A stretch of DNA of 64,000 bases. It comes from Promethearchaeota archaeon (GTDB lineage: Archaea; Asgardarchaeota; Lokiarchaeia; Sigyniarchaeales; SOKP01). How positions within the stretch are numbered: position 1 is the stretch's first letter; every line of letters begins with the position of its first letter. Below are positions 35,037 to 45,170 of this stretch, one piece after another. The position numbers and the translations under genes were made by a program. The notes under the pieces are model-generated. The model had not been told where the DNA came from and did not search any database. It saw only the letters and a program-made list of their open reading frames with translations. Location: assembly GCA_019057795.1 (NCBI GenBank), contig JAHLWS010000062.1, positions 1 to 64,000 on the forward strand. The letters are read 5' to 3'.

Positions 35037-37892
35037 TTATATCGGCAAAGAAAAAAAGAATGTGCTACCTCTGTTCCGGCCTTCTGATTCGACCCATATT
35101 TTCCCGTCGTGAAGGTCAATTAATTCTTTCGAAATATATAGTCCTAATCCTGTCCCTTCGATGTTTACGTCCCATCCCTGGCCGTATCTTTCAATTTTAC
35201 CAAACTGGGTAAAAAGTTGCGCTATTTCTTCTTTAGTTAATCCAATGCCGGTGTCTTTTATCGAAATTATATAATGATTGTTTTTTTGTTGAGAATCAAT
35301 AAAAATTGTACCACCAATAGGAGTATACTTTATTGCATTTATCAATAAATTGTTGATAACTTCGAATATTTTCTCTTTATCAAAATGTGCATATAAATTA
35401 TTCTTTATGTTTAGTTTAACCTTCTGTTCTCTTAATTTGGCCATACCTTGTAATTGCTTAACGCAATATTTGATTAAAAATGTAAGATTCTCTCTTTTTT
35501 TTTTTAATTTCAACAACCCTTGATCTAATTGGGAACTTTCGACAAGTGTGTTAATGTAATCCTCAAGACGCTTACTCCCGCTCTTGATTTCTTCTAAAAT
35601 CGAAATAACCTCGCTGTCCAACTTATCTGAGTGTAGTTTTAACAATAATTCGGTGAATCCTTTTATAGAAATTAAAGGCGTTTTTAATTCGTGCGAAGTT
35701 CTTGAAAACAAATCACTTTTTAATTTATTTATTTCGCTTAACATTCGGTTTTGTTCTTCTAAATGTTGTTGAGATTCCCACCTTCTTTGCTCTATCTCGA
35801 GAGCATCGCATATTAAAAATAACACTAACTTATTTTGGTTAGTAATAATTGGATTTTGTTTAAACAAAACGCAGAGTAAACTATTTAAGTCGTTTCCAGA
35901 TAGGATTAATTTACCATAACAAGCTTCAATGCTGTTTTCAATTATATAAGGATCAGATTTGGCATGCTTCGTTTTATGGATGTCAAAGAATTCCTGAGTA
36001 AAGTCGTGATTTTCTTTAAATAATTCGCTTACAAACATATCTCTCGAAAATTCTTCCGAAGTATATAATGTGATGTCCCCTTTACTACTCATTACTCTAT
36101 ATTGCTCTTTTTCTTCATGATCGCTTTTAGTGATGTATAATACAACGTCACCATTAAGTAATTTTAAGCAAGTTTTTAGCAATAATTCAATATTTTGTTG
36201 AATGTCCGGTGTGTAGTTTAAAAAATTAATATTTAACTCATAAATCAATTCTTCGTATATTTTTTTTTCAGTGACGTCTTCTAACCATAATCTAAAGCTA
36301 ATTAGATTGTCTTTATCGTCGTATTGATTTAATCTTTTTCCTTGTAACCATTTTATTTTTCCTTTATTAGTCACAATTCTAAATTCGATATCCTTTCCTT
36401 CTTCTGAATTTAACAATTTTAGCAGATCGTCTGGATGAATTATTTCATCCATCAATTTTTTGTTGACATAGTAAACATCTTGATACCCAATAAATTCTAA
36501 TAATTTTGGATTAATGTAAGAAACGCTATTGTTTTCCAGTTCTATTTCTAAAATACCAATTGTTGATGTCTCTAATAAGTCCTTATATTTTTCTTCTGAT
36601 TCTTTAATCTTTTTTTCAGCTAATTCTTTTTCAGTAATATCCTCTACTGTAAAAATTATATTCTCGATTTCTCCGTTATTCTTTAATAAAGGTGTACCAT
36701 TGATAGAAAGTAGAATATTTTCATTCGTAAATGATTTAAAAGTTACATGATAATCAAATATTGGTTTTTTCGTATTCGTAATAATTTGAAACGGTAGCTT
36801 ATTTTTAGGAATAAGCTTGCCTTCTGAGTCTAAAAATTTAAATTTAGTTTTTATAAATGATTTTTTTAATAATTCTTCTTTAGGATAATGTAACACTTTT
36901 TCGGCTTGAGAATTAACGTATATAATATGACCGTTTTTATCAACAGATAAGATCCCCGCGGGATTAGTTTCCATAATTCGTTCTAATCTATCATGTTGTT
37001 TACGCAAATTCTCTTCAGCGTTCTTCCGTTCGGTAATATCTTCAAATGTAATTAAAAGTCCTGCAACATTTCCATCAGAGTTTAACAAAGGAATTCTATT
37101 TATGTCTATCCAAATATTTTCTCCGTTTCTGAGGGTCCAAGATTCATTAGTATGAAAAACAACTTTATTAGATTCGATAACTTTCCTTTCTTGTTCTTTG
37201 TTAAATTGTATTTGATTCTTATCTAAAAGCAATTCTTCATCAGTTTTACCTATAATATTTTCAGGGTGTTCAATCTCAATTAATTTTGCGTAATTATCGT
37301 TACATCCGAGATAACTCAGATCAATATCCTTCCATATAATATATTGTGGGATATTTTCTATTACCATCTGTAGCATTTCATAGCTGCTCTGCAAAGCTTC
37401 CTCATATTTTTTAGGATTAAATAATTTCCAAAAGCGTATTTCTGGGATCGTTTCTGTTATTTTTTTAAATCTATCTTCAGTTTCTCTTAAATTTACTTCG
37501 ATTTTTTTTTGTTTTGTAATATCTTTCAAAATAATTAAGATTTTCTCGTTTTTATCATCGTCTGTAAATTTTCTTGCTTTTATTTCCGCCCAAATTATTT
37601 CATCCTTCGTTGAAAATAGCTTTATTTCTTGAAAATTACCAAAAGTGTCGATCCCCTTTTTTAAAAATTTTACTACTTTTTTTATATCTTCCGAAAATAG
37701 TAATTTTAGTAATGTATTTCCGACTAAATCAACTTTAGCGTACCCTAATTTTTCCAATAAGGGGCAATTGTTAATTAGCTCAATTCTGAAATCTTCTGTT
37801 TGATCAATAATCATCACCAAATCGTTAACAATTTCCATAAATATTTGAAATTGGATCTTAAAATTTTCGCTCTTGTTATCGTCGGCAATCAT
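35037..37892 (-). CDS. Multi-PAS sensor histidine kinase
   Basis: A 951-residue soluble kinase without membrane helices. There are four PAS domains in series (about residues 10-130, 165-290, 295-420 and 425-545, with EDITERKNAEENLRKQ-type linkers between them), then a GAF-like region (about 550-715), a dimerisation domain with phospho-acceptor His734 in SHELKTPLISIKG, and an ATPase domain with NNLLINAIKYTPIGG, DTGIGLTKEEI and GTGLGLYISKELIDLHDG. It is a cytoplasmic sensor, possibly of redox or small molecules through PAS. No response regulator is adjacent; the nearest is at 41964. Confidence 0.92.
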   Translation of the reverse strand: MIADDNKSENFKIQFQIFMEIVNDLVMIIDQTEDFRIELINNCPLLEKLGYAKVDLVGNTLLKLLFSEDIKKVVKFLKKGIDTFGNFQEIKLFSTKDEIIWAEIKARKFTDDDKNEKILIILKDITKQKKIEVNLRETEDRFKKITETIPEIRFWKLFNPKKYEEALQSSYEMLQMVIENIPQYIIWKDIDLSYLGCNDNYAKLIEIEHPENIIGKTDEELLLDKNQIQFNKEQERKVIESNKVVFHTNESWTLRNGENIWIDINRIPLLNSDGNVAGLLITFEDITERKNAEENLRKQHDRLERIMETNPAGILSVDKNGHIIYVNSQAEKVLHYPKEELLKKSFIKTKFKFLDSEGKLIPKNKLPFQIITNTKKPIFDYHVTFKSFTNENILLSINGTPLLKNNGEIENIIFTVEDITEKELAEKKIKESEEKYKDLLETSTIGILEIELENNSVSYINPKLLEFIGYQDVYYVNKKLMDEIIHPDDLLKLLNSEEGKDIEFRIVTNKGKIKWLQGKRLNQYDDKDNLISFRLWLEDVTEKKIYEELIYELNINFLNYTPDIQQNIELLLKTCLKLLNGDVVLYITKSDHEEKEQYRVMSSKGDITLYTSEEFSRDMFVSELFKENHDFTQEFFDIHKTKHAKSDPYIIENSIEACYGKLILSGNDLNSLLCVLFKQNPIITNQNKLVLFLICDALEIEQRRWESQQHLEEQNRMLSEINKLKSDLFSRTSHELKTPLISIKGFTELLLKLHSDKLDSEVISILEEIKSGSKRLEDYINTLVESSQLDQGLLKLKKKRENLTFLIKYCVKQLQGMAKLREQKVKLNIKNNLYAHFDKEKIFEVINNLLINAIKYTPIGGTIFIDSQQKNNHYIISIKDTGIGLTKEEIAQLFTQFGKIERYGQGWDVNIEGTGLGLYISKELIDLHDGKIWVESEGRNRGSTFFFSLPI

Positions 37893-38089
37893 TCGTATTC
37901 CTTCACCTATAAGAACAAATTTTTTTATAATCTCTAAATTTGGTGATTACTCTTCAAATACTGAAATGAAGATTCTTTTATTTATATATTAGTATAATAT
38001 CAGGTTTTTTTCGTAATACTTATATGTACAATTAAGATAAATTTCATTTTTAAAATTAGAGAGTAGAAAAGATTATGAGTTTTGATGAT

Positions 38090-39952
38090 TCAATAACTTT
38101 TGGTCCAACTAATATCGAGTTCATCCAATTTTATTTTTGAAGGAACACCATTTTTGTCCCAGCCCATCATTTCGTAGTAGATCTTTTTGGCTTCACTAAA
38201 ATTCTCTAAATCGATAGCTGTTTCAGCTAGAGCTCCTGAAGTGTGAGGTTGGAAAAATCTATCCGGTAAACAATCGTCATCACTCGTAAAACCTTCTCTT
38301 AAGTTAAATATTCGGGTCATATTCATTATGCGCTCGCCTACTTTCATCAATTCGAAAGTTGAGGTATTCCAACCAGTAACCGCTCTAACTACTTCTGTTA
38401 GCTCAAATGGATTCCACGGCACAAAATAACACATTACGAGAGCATTACCTAAAGCACACCAATTCATTTGATATATTAAGGCTCGAACCTTTTTTGCGCT
38501 TAAATCATCAAGTCGGAGTGGTGTTAAAATTCCAAATGTATTAAAATTAGCAATCGAGCCTTCATTTGCAATAACTGTATCGTGGAGATTATGCATATGT
38601 TCTGCTCCTGTTGGTGAAATCGTGTATCCCAGTCCCAATCCTTGCTTTAAGCGTGGTTCGTGCATCGGAAGTTCTTGACCCTTCACATGGATGGCGAATT
38701 CTTGCGCTCCGTTTTGAATATGTTCAGCGGCTCTTTTTACGCCTTCAGCCAAAATATTTCCTAAACCTTCTCGCTTAGCAATTTTTTCAATCATTTGAAT
38801 CATGGCTTTGGAATTACCAAACTTTAAAATTATCCCTCCAGTATCGGACTCATTTAATATATTATTTTCAAAGCACTCCATGGCAAAACTAATGCTCATA
38901 CCAGTAGAGATCGTATCAATTGAGTACTTATTACAAAGTTCATTAGCCTTACACACTGCTTTAAGGTCGTAAATTCCACAATTAGAGCCGAAAGCAGCAA
39001 GTGTCTCGTATTCTGGACCACCATATTTTGGATCTACGACCCACGGTTCTTTAATTTGTACGACCTTTTTGCATTTAATTGGACACGCAAAACAAGTTTC
39101 CATTTTTAGATCAATTTCTTCTTTGTTAATTTGTGGGTCTAGAGTCTTAGCACTACCTATTCCTCCTGCTTTAAAATTGCGAGTCGGAAGGTTCCCCATA
39201 GAGGCAAACATTTCCATTATACCTCCACCAGTTCCATGTGAGAAATATTCTTTATAATATTTCAAGTAGTTATTACTAAAAGAATTCCTTAATTCTCTTA
39301 ATTTTTCCTTGTTAGCCACTTTAAGTTTCTTATTACCTCTTACAACTACGGCTTTAAGGTTTTTAGAACCCAGGACGGCTCCCATACCCGTTCGACCCGC
39401 AGCGCTACGAAGATCATTTATCACACAAGCATACCGCACCAAATTCTCGCCTCCTGAGCCAATTTGACTTATATGCACAAGCTTATCGTCTAATTCTATT
39501 TTTATTATTTTTTGAGCTTCACCGGTTGTTTTTCCCCAAATATGGCTAGCGTCTCTTATTTCTACGTTTCCATTTTTTATCCAAATAAAAATTGGGCTTT
39601 TTGCTTTTCCCTCAATGATAATTGCATCGAAACCAGCTTTTTTCAACTCTGGCCCCCAATATCCCCCCACTTCTGCTTCACCAAATCCATTTGTTAAGGG
39701 TGATTTTGCACCAACGCTATTTCTCCCCGCTCCTGCAATAGATACTCCCGTTATAGGACCTGTAGCAAATATTAACTTGTTTTCTGGACCAAGAGGATCT
39801 ATGTTAGGTTTTAATTCTTTTAGAAGGTAATACGCAACAAAACCCTCTCCACCAATATATTTCCTATAGAATATTTCTTCGGGATGTTCAAATTTAATCT
39901 TATCATTTGATAAATTAACTCTTAATATTTTGCCACTATAGCCAAATTCCAT
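38090..39952 (-). CDS. aor: Aldehyde ferredoxin oxidoreductase
   Basis: A 620-residue tungsten-pterin enzyme. N-terminal GYSGKILRVNLS and YIGGEGFVAYYLL, PITGVSIAGAGRNSVGAKSP, NDLRSAAGRTGMGAVLGSKNLKAVVV, the [4Fe-4S] motif CFACPIKC with the distal Cys in SDDDCLPDRF, and GYTISPTGAEHMHNLHD, which resembles the pterin-binding DxxGL-type segment. It oxidises aldehydes to acids with ferredoxin, or the reverse. The size matches AOR. No MoaD-like or transporter gene is adjacent. Aldehyde released by other pathways, for example by the aldolase-Fae protein, is a possible but unproven substrate source. Confidence 0.9.
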   Translation of the reverse strand: MEFGYSGKILRVNLSNDKIKFEHPEEIFYRKYIGGEGFVAYYLLKELKPNIDPLGPENKLIFATGPITGVSIAGAGRNSVGAKSPLTNGFGEAEVGGYWGPELKKAGFDAIIIEGKAKSPIFIWIKNGNVEIRDASHIWGKTTGEAQKIIKIELDDKLVHISQIGSGGENLVRYACVINDLRSAAGRTGMGAVLGSKNLKAVVVRGNKKLKVANKEKLRELRNSFSNNYLKYYKEYFSHGTGGGIMEMFASMGNLPTRNFKAGGIGSAKTLDPQINKEEIDLKMETCFACPIKCKKVVQIKEPWVVDPKYGGPEYETLAAFGSNCGIYDLKAVCKANELCNKYSIDTISTGMSISFAMECFENNILNESDTGGIILKFGNSKAMIQMIEKIAKREGLGNILAEGVKRAAEHIQNGAQEFAIHVKGQELPMHEPRLKQGLGLGYTISPTGAEHMHNLHDTVIANEGSIANFNTFGILTPLRLDDLSAKKVRALIYQMNWCALGNALVMCYFVPWNPFELTEVVRAVTGWNTSTFELMKVGERIMNMTRIFNLREGFTSDDDCLPDRFFQPHTSGALAETAIDLENFSEAKKIYYEMMGWDKNGVPSKIKLDELDISWTKSY

Positions 39953-40088
39953 CTTTAAACCTCTATTTAATAAAATTTTGATTATTCTAAAAATTTATTA
40001 TTCATAAACATAAATTATTTGATAAAACAGATTTTTTAGTTAAGTATGAATATTTAAATTTCCAAAAAAAAATGGGAGGGATAACTTA

Positions 40089-40934
40089 ATGGAAACGGAT
40101 GATTTTCTTAAATGTTTATCTTGTGGCAAAAAGTTGGGTTTAAAATCAATAAATGGAGGGACCCAGTGCCCAGATTGTTTGTTAAAATTAGAATTTAAAA
40201 CGGAAGATTTGGATTACAGAGAAATTAACAAGTATCTTCAAGGTATTTTAAATTTCTTTGTTTCAGATGTGAATGCTGCGTTTAATAAAGATCCCGCTGC
40301 ACGCACCTTAATTGAAGTATTAACAAGTTATCCTGGGATTAAAGCCGTGTTACTATATCGCATAGCACATTTTTTTTGGAAATTAGGACTACCATACATA
40401 CCTAGATATATTTCCGGTATCGCACGAGATCTAACGGCCGTAGAAATTCATCCAGGAGCAGAAATTGGCAGCGACTTCTTTATAGACCACGGAGCAGGAG
40501 TAGTTATAGGGGAAACCGCTGAAGTTGGAAATAACGTAACAATTTACGCAGGTGTAGTTTTAGGTGGTACTAATTTGGAACAAAAAAAAAGACACCCCAC
40601 TTTAGGTGATAATGTTGTTGTTGGTACTGGCGCAAAAATTTTAGGACCTATTACTCTTGGAGATAATGTGAGAGTTGGCGCGAATTCTGTAGTTGTTAAC
40701 GATGTGCCTTCAAATTGCGTAGTCGTAGGGGTTCCTGCGAAAATTGTATCGAAAAAAGGAGAAAAAATCGAAAAAATTGATTTGCGCCACGGTGACCTTC
40801 CCGACCCAATTTCAATCGCTATCTCGAGTTTAAATAAAAGAATCAAAGAATTAGAGAAACATTTTCCTCATAGTTCGAAACCAACAAAAGACAATATCGA
40901 AATATTTTACGGAGAAAATGGTAGTGGAATATAA
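40089..40934 (+). CDS. cysE: Serine O-acetyltransferase with N-terminal zinc ribbon
   Basis: A 281-residue protein. Residues 9-30 form a zinc ribbon (CLSCGKK...CPDC) not present in ordinary serine acetyltransferases. The rest is a CysE/EpsC enzyme: the helical N-domain (DPAARTLIEVLTSYPGIKAVLLYRIAHFFW), IARDLTAVEIHPGAEIGSDFFIDHGAGVVIGETA with the active-site His, and left-handed beta-helix hexapeptide repeats. It makes O-acetylserine for cysteine synthesis. The partner cysK follows 52 bases later. GGGAGG lies 9-14 bases before the ATG. The ribbon could bind zinc or nucleic acid; its role is unknown. Confidence 0.92.
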   Translation: METDDFLKCLSCGKKLGLKSINGGTQCPDCLLKLEFKTEDLDYREINKYLQGILNFFVSDVNAAFNKDPAARTLIEVLTSYPGIKAVLLYRIAHFFWKLGLPYIPRYISGIARDLTAVEIHPGAEIGSDFFIDHGAGVVIGETAEVGNNVTIYAGVVLGGTNLEQKKRHPTLGDNVVVGTGAKILGPITLGDNVRVGANSVVVNDVPSNCVVVGVPAKIVSKKGEKIEKIDLRHGDLPDPISIAISSLNKRIKELEKHFPHSSKPTKDNIEIFYGENGSGI

Positions 40935-40986
40935 AGTGGAAATTATTTTTAATGATTCATGATTGTGAAATAAAAAGGTGAATTTA

Positions 40987-41916
40987 ATGGCAAATTATTA
41001 CAATAATATAGTTGAAGCAATTGGGAAAACGCCCTTAGTGAAACTAAACAGAATCACTGGAAGTGTTAAGCCAAATATATTTGTAAAATTGGAGTCTCTT
41101 AATCCTGGGGGTAGCGTTAAAGATAGAATTGGAATGAACATGATACAGAAAGCAGAAGAGGAAGGTCTTATTGATAAAGATACAACCATAGTAGAGCCTA
41201 CTTCTGGAAATACGGGCATTGGTTTAGCGCTCGTGTGTGCGTCAAAAGGATATAAAATAATCTTAGTAATGCCAGAAAGCGTAACTATCGAGAGAGTTCA
41301 AATCCTTAAGGCTTATGGTGCTGAAGTGGTTTTAACACCAAAAGAAGGTGGTATGAAAGGATCAATTTCAAAAGCGGAAGAAATAGCTAAAGAAAAAGGA
41401 AAAGTTTTCATCCCTCAGCAATTTAAAAACCTAGCAAACCCAGATATACACCGAAAAACTACGGCTATAGAGATATTTAACGATTTAGCGGGCCAAGTGG
41501 ATGGGTTTGTTGCGGGAATAGGAACTGGGGGAACAATAACAGGAGTCGGTGAGGTATTAAAAGATAGGGTTGGGGCGAGAATGAAGGTTTACGCAGTAGA
41601 ACCTAAAGATTCTGCGATCCTATCTGGTGGGAAACCAGGACCTCATAAAATTCAGGGTATAGGGGCGGGTTTTATCCCTAAAGTGCTAAATATCAAAATT
41701 TACGACAGAATTATAACGGTTGACTACAAAGATGCCAGCGAGACGGCTAGAAAATTAGCTAGAATGGAGGGCATATTCGTTGGAATTTCAGCAGGAGCTT
41801 GCGCATGGGCAGCAATTCACGACGCTTCAAAAGATTTCGTAGAAGGAGAAAACATCGTGGCACTCTTACCTGACGGAGGAGAGAAATATCTCTCAACAGA
41901 ATTGTATCGCTTTTAA
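40987..41916 (+). CDS. cysK: Cysteine synthase (O-acetylserine sulfhydrylase)
   Basis: A 309-residue PLP enzyme. The PLP lysine is in SLNPGGSVKDRIG, the substrate loop is VEPTSGNTGIGLALV, the phosphate-binding loop GIGTGGTITGVGEVL, and the C-terminal GISAGACAWAAI segment is present. It converts O-acetylserine and sulfide to cysteine. The ATG at 40987 is preferred to a GTG at 40978 because AAAGGTG lies 6-12 bases ahead of it. It forms a two-gene unit with cysE. Confidence 0.95.
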   Translation: MANYYNNIVEAIGKTPLVKLNRITGSVKPNIFVKLESLNPGGSVKDRIGMNMIQKAEEEGLIDKDTTIVEPTSGNTGIGLALVCASKGYKIILVMPESVTIERVQILKAYGAEVVLTPKEGGMKGSISKAEEIAKEKGKVFIPQQFKNLANPDIHRKTTAIEIFNDLAGQVDGFVAGIGTGGTITGVGEVLKDRVGARMKVYAVEPKDSAILSGGKPGPHKIQGIGAGFIPKVLNIKIYDRIITVDYKDASETARKLARMEGIFVGISAGACAWAAIHDASKDFVEGENIVALLPDGGEKYLSTELYRF

Positions 41917-41963
41917 GCAAAACTACTAAATAAATGCATAAAATGAGTAAAAATATTTTTATA

Positions 41964-42860
41964 CTATTCTATTAGCGTTGTTTCTGTCAATAAAATATCG
42001 TAAATTCTATTCCAATATTCCTCGATGTTCCAATTCAGTTTGTTTTTAATCTTATCAGATAAATCAGTAAATACATCTTTAATCTTTAAAGTGTGAAAAT
42101 AGTTAATTAATGGAGCGATAATTGCAATCATATATTGTTTTTCTCCAAATCTTTCTTCTTTATCAGGATATGAATCAAAAAAAAGATATCCACGACTATT
42201 TAAGTTTTCAATATTTAACAAAACACCTTCAGCCTTCGTGATTTTGTCGTGACCATAAATAGAAGTTGCTACCGTAAACAATTGATTTGCGATGTCGTCT
42301 AAGGATATGGAAAAATCTTTCTCTTCAGGGTAATAACAATTTAATTCGGGACCAAACTTGTCGTCCCAAAATGTTAGTAATAAGCACATAAATTCTCCTT
42401 GGTCACTAGTAGCTGGCATTTTCATTTCGATATTCATAGTTGAAAAGACTTCGTCGATTCTGTTGTTTAAAGCCTTTACTCTGTTAATACGGGCAATTCT
42501 ACCAGATATTATAGCTAACAAATCTTTCTCGTCAAAAGGTTTTGTTAAATAATCGTCTACTCCTAGCAACTTTCCAAGCCTAATATCTTTAGGAGTAGTG
42601 CGGGCGGAAAGAAACACGAAAGGAATTCGATTCCATCGTGGTTCGCTGGATATCGCTCTAAAAAATTCATAACCATCCATTTCAGGCATCATTATATCGC
42701 TAATGATAATATCAGGAACCTGTCCAAGTTCCGAAAGAATTTTTAGAGCTACTTTTCCATTTCTTGCTGTAACTGTTTTATAATTATTCGATTCTAACAT
42801 TAAATTTAAATTATACAACAAATCAACATTATCCTCAACAACAAGAATTAGAGGTTTCAA
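41964..42860 (-). CDS. Response regulator with longin-like output domain
   Basis: A 298-residue protein. Residues 1-125 are a receiver domain: acidic pocket VVEDN, phospho-acceptor Asp55 in IIISDIMMPEMDG, Thr/Ser switch in VFLSARTT, and the conserved Lys in YLTKPFD. The remaining 170 residues are not a DNA-binding domain. They read FMCLLLTFWDDKFGPELNCYYPEE, then a helix-rich part with GVLLNIENLNSRGYLFFDSYP and YMIAIIAPLINYFHTLKI, which resembles Asgard longin-like domains (a strand pattern, then W-D-x-K-x-GP). This output suggests control of a GTPase instead of transcription; inference. It is last in an operon with the kinase and the GTPase. Confidence 0.82.
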   Translation of the reverse strand: MKPLILVVEDNVDLLYNLNLMLESNNYKTVTARNGKVALKILSELGQVPDIIISDIMMPEMDGYEFFRAISSEPRWNRIPFVFLSARTTPKDIRLGKLLGVDDYLTKPFDEKDLLAIISGRIARINRVKALNNRIDEVFSTMNIEMKMPATSDQGEFMCLLLTFWDDKFGPELNCYYPEEKDFSISLDDIANQLFTVATSIYGHDKITKAEGVLLNIENLNSRGYLFFDSYPDKEERFGEKQYMIAIIAPLINYFHTLKIKDVFTDLSDKIKNKLNWNIEEYWNRIYDILLTETTLIE

Positions 42861-42924
42861 ATCGAATCTGACTGAATTTGTGTTTTTTTAATTACCTATT
42901 AGAATAGAATAAGGAGAATTTAGC

Positions 42925-45144
42925 TTATATTCTTTTTTCAATTATCGGCAGAAAAATAGAAAAAGTTGATCCTTTACCATAATCGCTTTGAGCCCATACT
43001 TCGCCACCATGAAGATCTAATAGCTCTTTCGCTATAGATAATCCTAAACCCGTACCTGGAATGTCGCTTACTTGTTCAGATCTAAAAAATCTTTCAAAAA
43101 TAGATGGCAAATCTTCTTCCGAAATTCCTACTCCATAATCTTTAATCTGAAATAAAACACCGTCTTTTTCATCTATGTTGTATTTCCCTTTGTAATGATT
43201 AATAGCTCTAATCTCTATTTTATTACTCTCCCTTGAATATTTTATGGCGTTATCGATAAAAATACGAAATATTTGGTCAATTTTTGTTGGATCCCCATAT
43301 AATTTAATGTTTTTATCTACATCTACGCTAAAAGTAATATTTTTCGCATTTCCAATAGGCTCCATTAAAGTTAATATATCATCAATAATAGTAAGTAGAT
43401 TATATTCTTCCCACTTTAACTTTATTTTACGCTCGTCTATTCTTGATAGCGTCAAAATATCGTCAACTAATTCTTTTAGAAGATAAATATTTCTTTTAAT
43501 TCCTTCTTCCAATTTTTTAATTACATCTGGAGTAACAGAATCAGAATGATTATTTAAAAAATCAAGCGACATAATTAAAACCGAAATTGGTGTTCGTAAT
43601 TCATGCGATACCGTTGAAACAAAGCGTTCCAAGCTTTCCTCAGCTTCTTTCCGAGCCGTTGTATTCATACCATATATATTTGCATATCCCCTATCTTTCA
43701 TTGGTACAATGAAAAGAGTATAAATTTGACCTTTAACGTTCAACTCTATTTCTAAATTTAGGTTCTCAGAAAAGGACTTATTGACGTGTTCCTCTAAAAC
43801 CTTTGGGATCATACTTCCTTCTCCAATTAAGAATAATTCTTGACTCACTTTATTTGCTAAAAGAATATATTTGTTACTAACTCTTAACACGGGGTTAGGA
43901 TTTTCTAATGGAAACCTTGCCATATCCTCAACTTTTTCTTGCGCGATCTTACGCTCAGTAATATTAGTATAATTTTGTATAATTCCAATGAATTCGCCAT
44001 TTGTGTTTCTATGAGGAACTGTCCTTACAAGACTAACAATCTTAGTACCGTCATCGAATTTTGTAACTAATTCGTATTCATAATGGTCTTTTCCTTCTCG
44101 TATTTGATTCCTTGAACATGATTCGGTATGACATCGATGTTCGTACCCTAATTGAAGGTCGTAACATTTTTTACCTATAAGGTCTTCTTTGGATAAGCGG
44201 AAAAGAGAAGTGTATGTCTCGTTAACGCGCAGAATTTCGCAGTTATTACTGATTACCCTTAATGGTAGAGCTGCTTTAAATATTTGGTTAAATTCAGAGT
44301 ATGCTTGTTCTAATTGGTTCGCTTTTTCAATCGAAGATTCCTCACTCAACTTCAACTTTCTAAATAATAAATCAAAGGGGGTTTCTATGCCCAATTCAAT
44401 TACTGCCTTGTAGACAAAGAAAAAGGCAATTACTTTAAAAATATGACCAATAAAATTTGAGAAGCCAAATACACTAATATAGAAAGTAAACGCCAATTCT
44501 GAAATCATTGTCGCAATAATGGATATTACAATTAAAAAGAATATTTTCTCAGCAAACTCGTCTTTATGCTTGTATAACACAATTAGTGTAACGAAAAGAA
44601 TTATATCAATTATGTATTCACTAATTATTTTAAAAGGAGTTAACCCCGAACCTTCGATATAACATACAGGGAAGAAACCTTGAAATATAGTGGTTAATAA
44701 AATAATAATTATAAAGATATAGCCTACGAATAAATAATTAGCTTTAATCTTTTTTCTAATGACCATAGTAGCAAATAAATAGGAGAAAGCTTGCCAATAT
44801 CGGGCTACAATCCACAATTGCGTCGGAAGATTAGCGTCAAATTCAAGGAATACGCCCATTCCTGAGTAAGCTAAGGTGTGAATTAAATCTATTACACTTA
44901 TGAAGAGAAAAGAAACACCTAATACCAAAAAGAAGGAGCTATTCATATATTTTCTTGAGTGCCAGCCAATAAGAAAAACACCTCCTGCAATAACAATACT
45001 GAATACTTCTATAATCGAATGAAAAAGTAAGAAACTGTAGAGGCTTGCTAAATAAGTAAGAAATAACCCTACAATTAATATCATATATTCGATTGAATCA
45101 CGCCGAAGTATCGATACTTCTGAATCTTTCTCTTTGCTAAGCAA
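42925..45144 (-). CDS. Membrane sensor histidine kinase with MASE3 domain
   Basis: A 739-residue kinase. The N-terminal 250 residues contain about eight membrane helices with the MASE3 pattern (IEVFSIVIAGGVFLIGWHSR, SVIDLIHTLAYSGMGVF, YIDIILF). PAS domains follow (about 290-400 and 415-490, with NYTNITERKIAQEKV linker), then the phospho-acceptor His514 in VSHELRTPISVLI and an ATPase domain with IDNAIKYSR, DYGVGISEEDL and GTGLGLSIAKELLDLHGG. It should phosphorylate the response regulator encoded 65 bases downstream. The GTPase gene ends 26 bases upstream of its start, in the same operon. Confidence 0.93.
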   Translation of the reverse strand: MLSKEKDSEVSILRRDSIEYMILIVGLFLTYLASLYSFLLFHSIIEVFSIVIAGGVFLIGWHSRKYMNSSFFLVLGVSFLFISVIDLIHTLAYSGMGVFLEFDANLPTQLWIVARYWQAFSYLFATMVIRKKIKANYLFVGYIFIIIILLTTIFQGFFPVCYIEGSGLTPFKIISEYIIDIILFVTLIVLYKHKDEFAEKIFFLIVISIIATMISELAFTFYISVFGFSNFIGHIFKVIAFFFVYKAVIELGIETPFDLLFRKLKLSEESSIEKANQLEQAYSEFNQIFKAALPLRVISNNCEILRVNETYTSLFRLSKEDLIGKKCYDLQLGYEHRCHTESCSRNQIREGKDHYEYELVTKFDDGTKIVSLVRTVPHRNTNGEFIGIIQNYTNITERKIAQEKVEDMARFPLENPNPVLRVSNKYILLANKVSQELFLIGEGSMIPKVLEEHVNKSFSENLNLEIELNVKGQIYTLFIVPMKDRGYANIYGMNTTARKEAEESLERFVSTVSHELRTPISVLIMSLDFLNNHSDSVTPDVIKKLEEGIKRNIYLLKELVDDILTLSRIDERKIKLKWEEYNLLTIIDDILTLMEPIGNAKNITFSVDVDKNIKLYGDPTKIDQIFRIFIDNAIKYSRESNKIEIRAINHYKGKYNIDEKDGVLFQIKDYGVGISEEDLPSIFERFFRSEQVSDIPGTGLGLSIAKELLDLHGGEVWAQSDYGKGSTFSIFLPIIEKRI

Positions 45145-45170
45145 AATATATCCCTTCCTTTTCTTATTTT

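Noticed and set aside
34919-35119. 66-residue ORF overlapping the histidine kinase gene
   Set aside because: It overlaps the kinase C-terminus and another small gene in a different frame and shows no domain or ribosome-binding signal.
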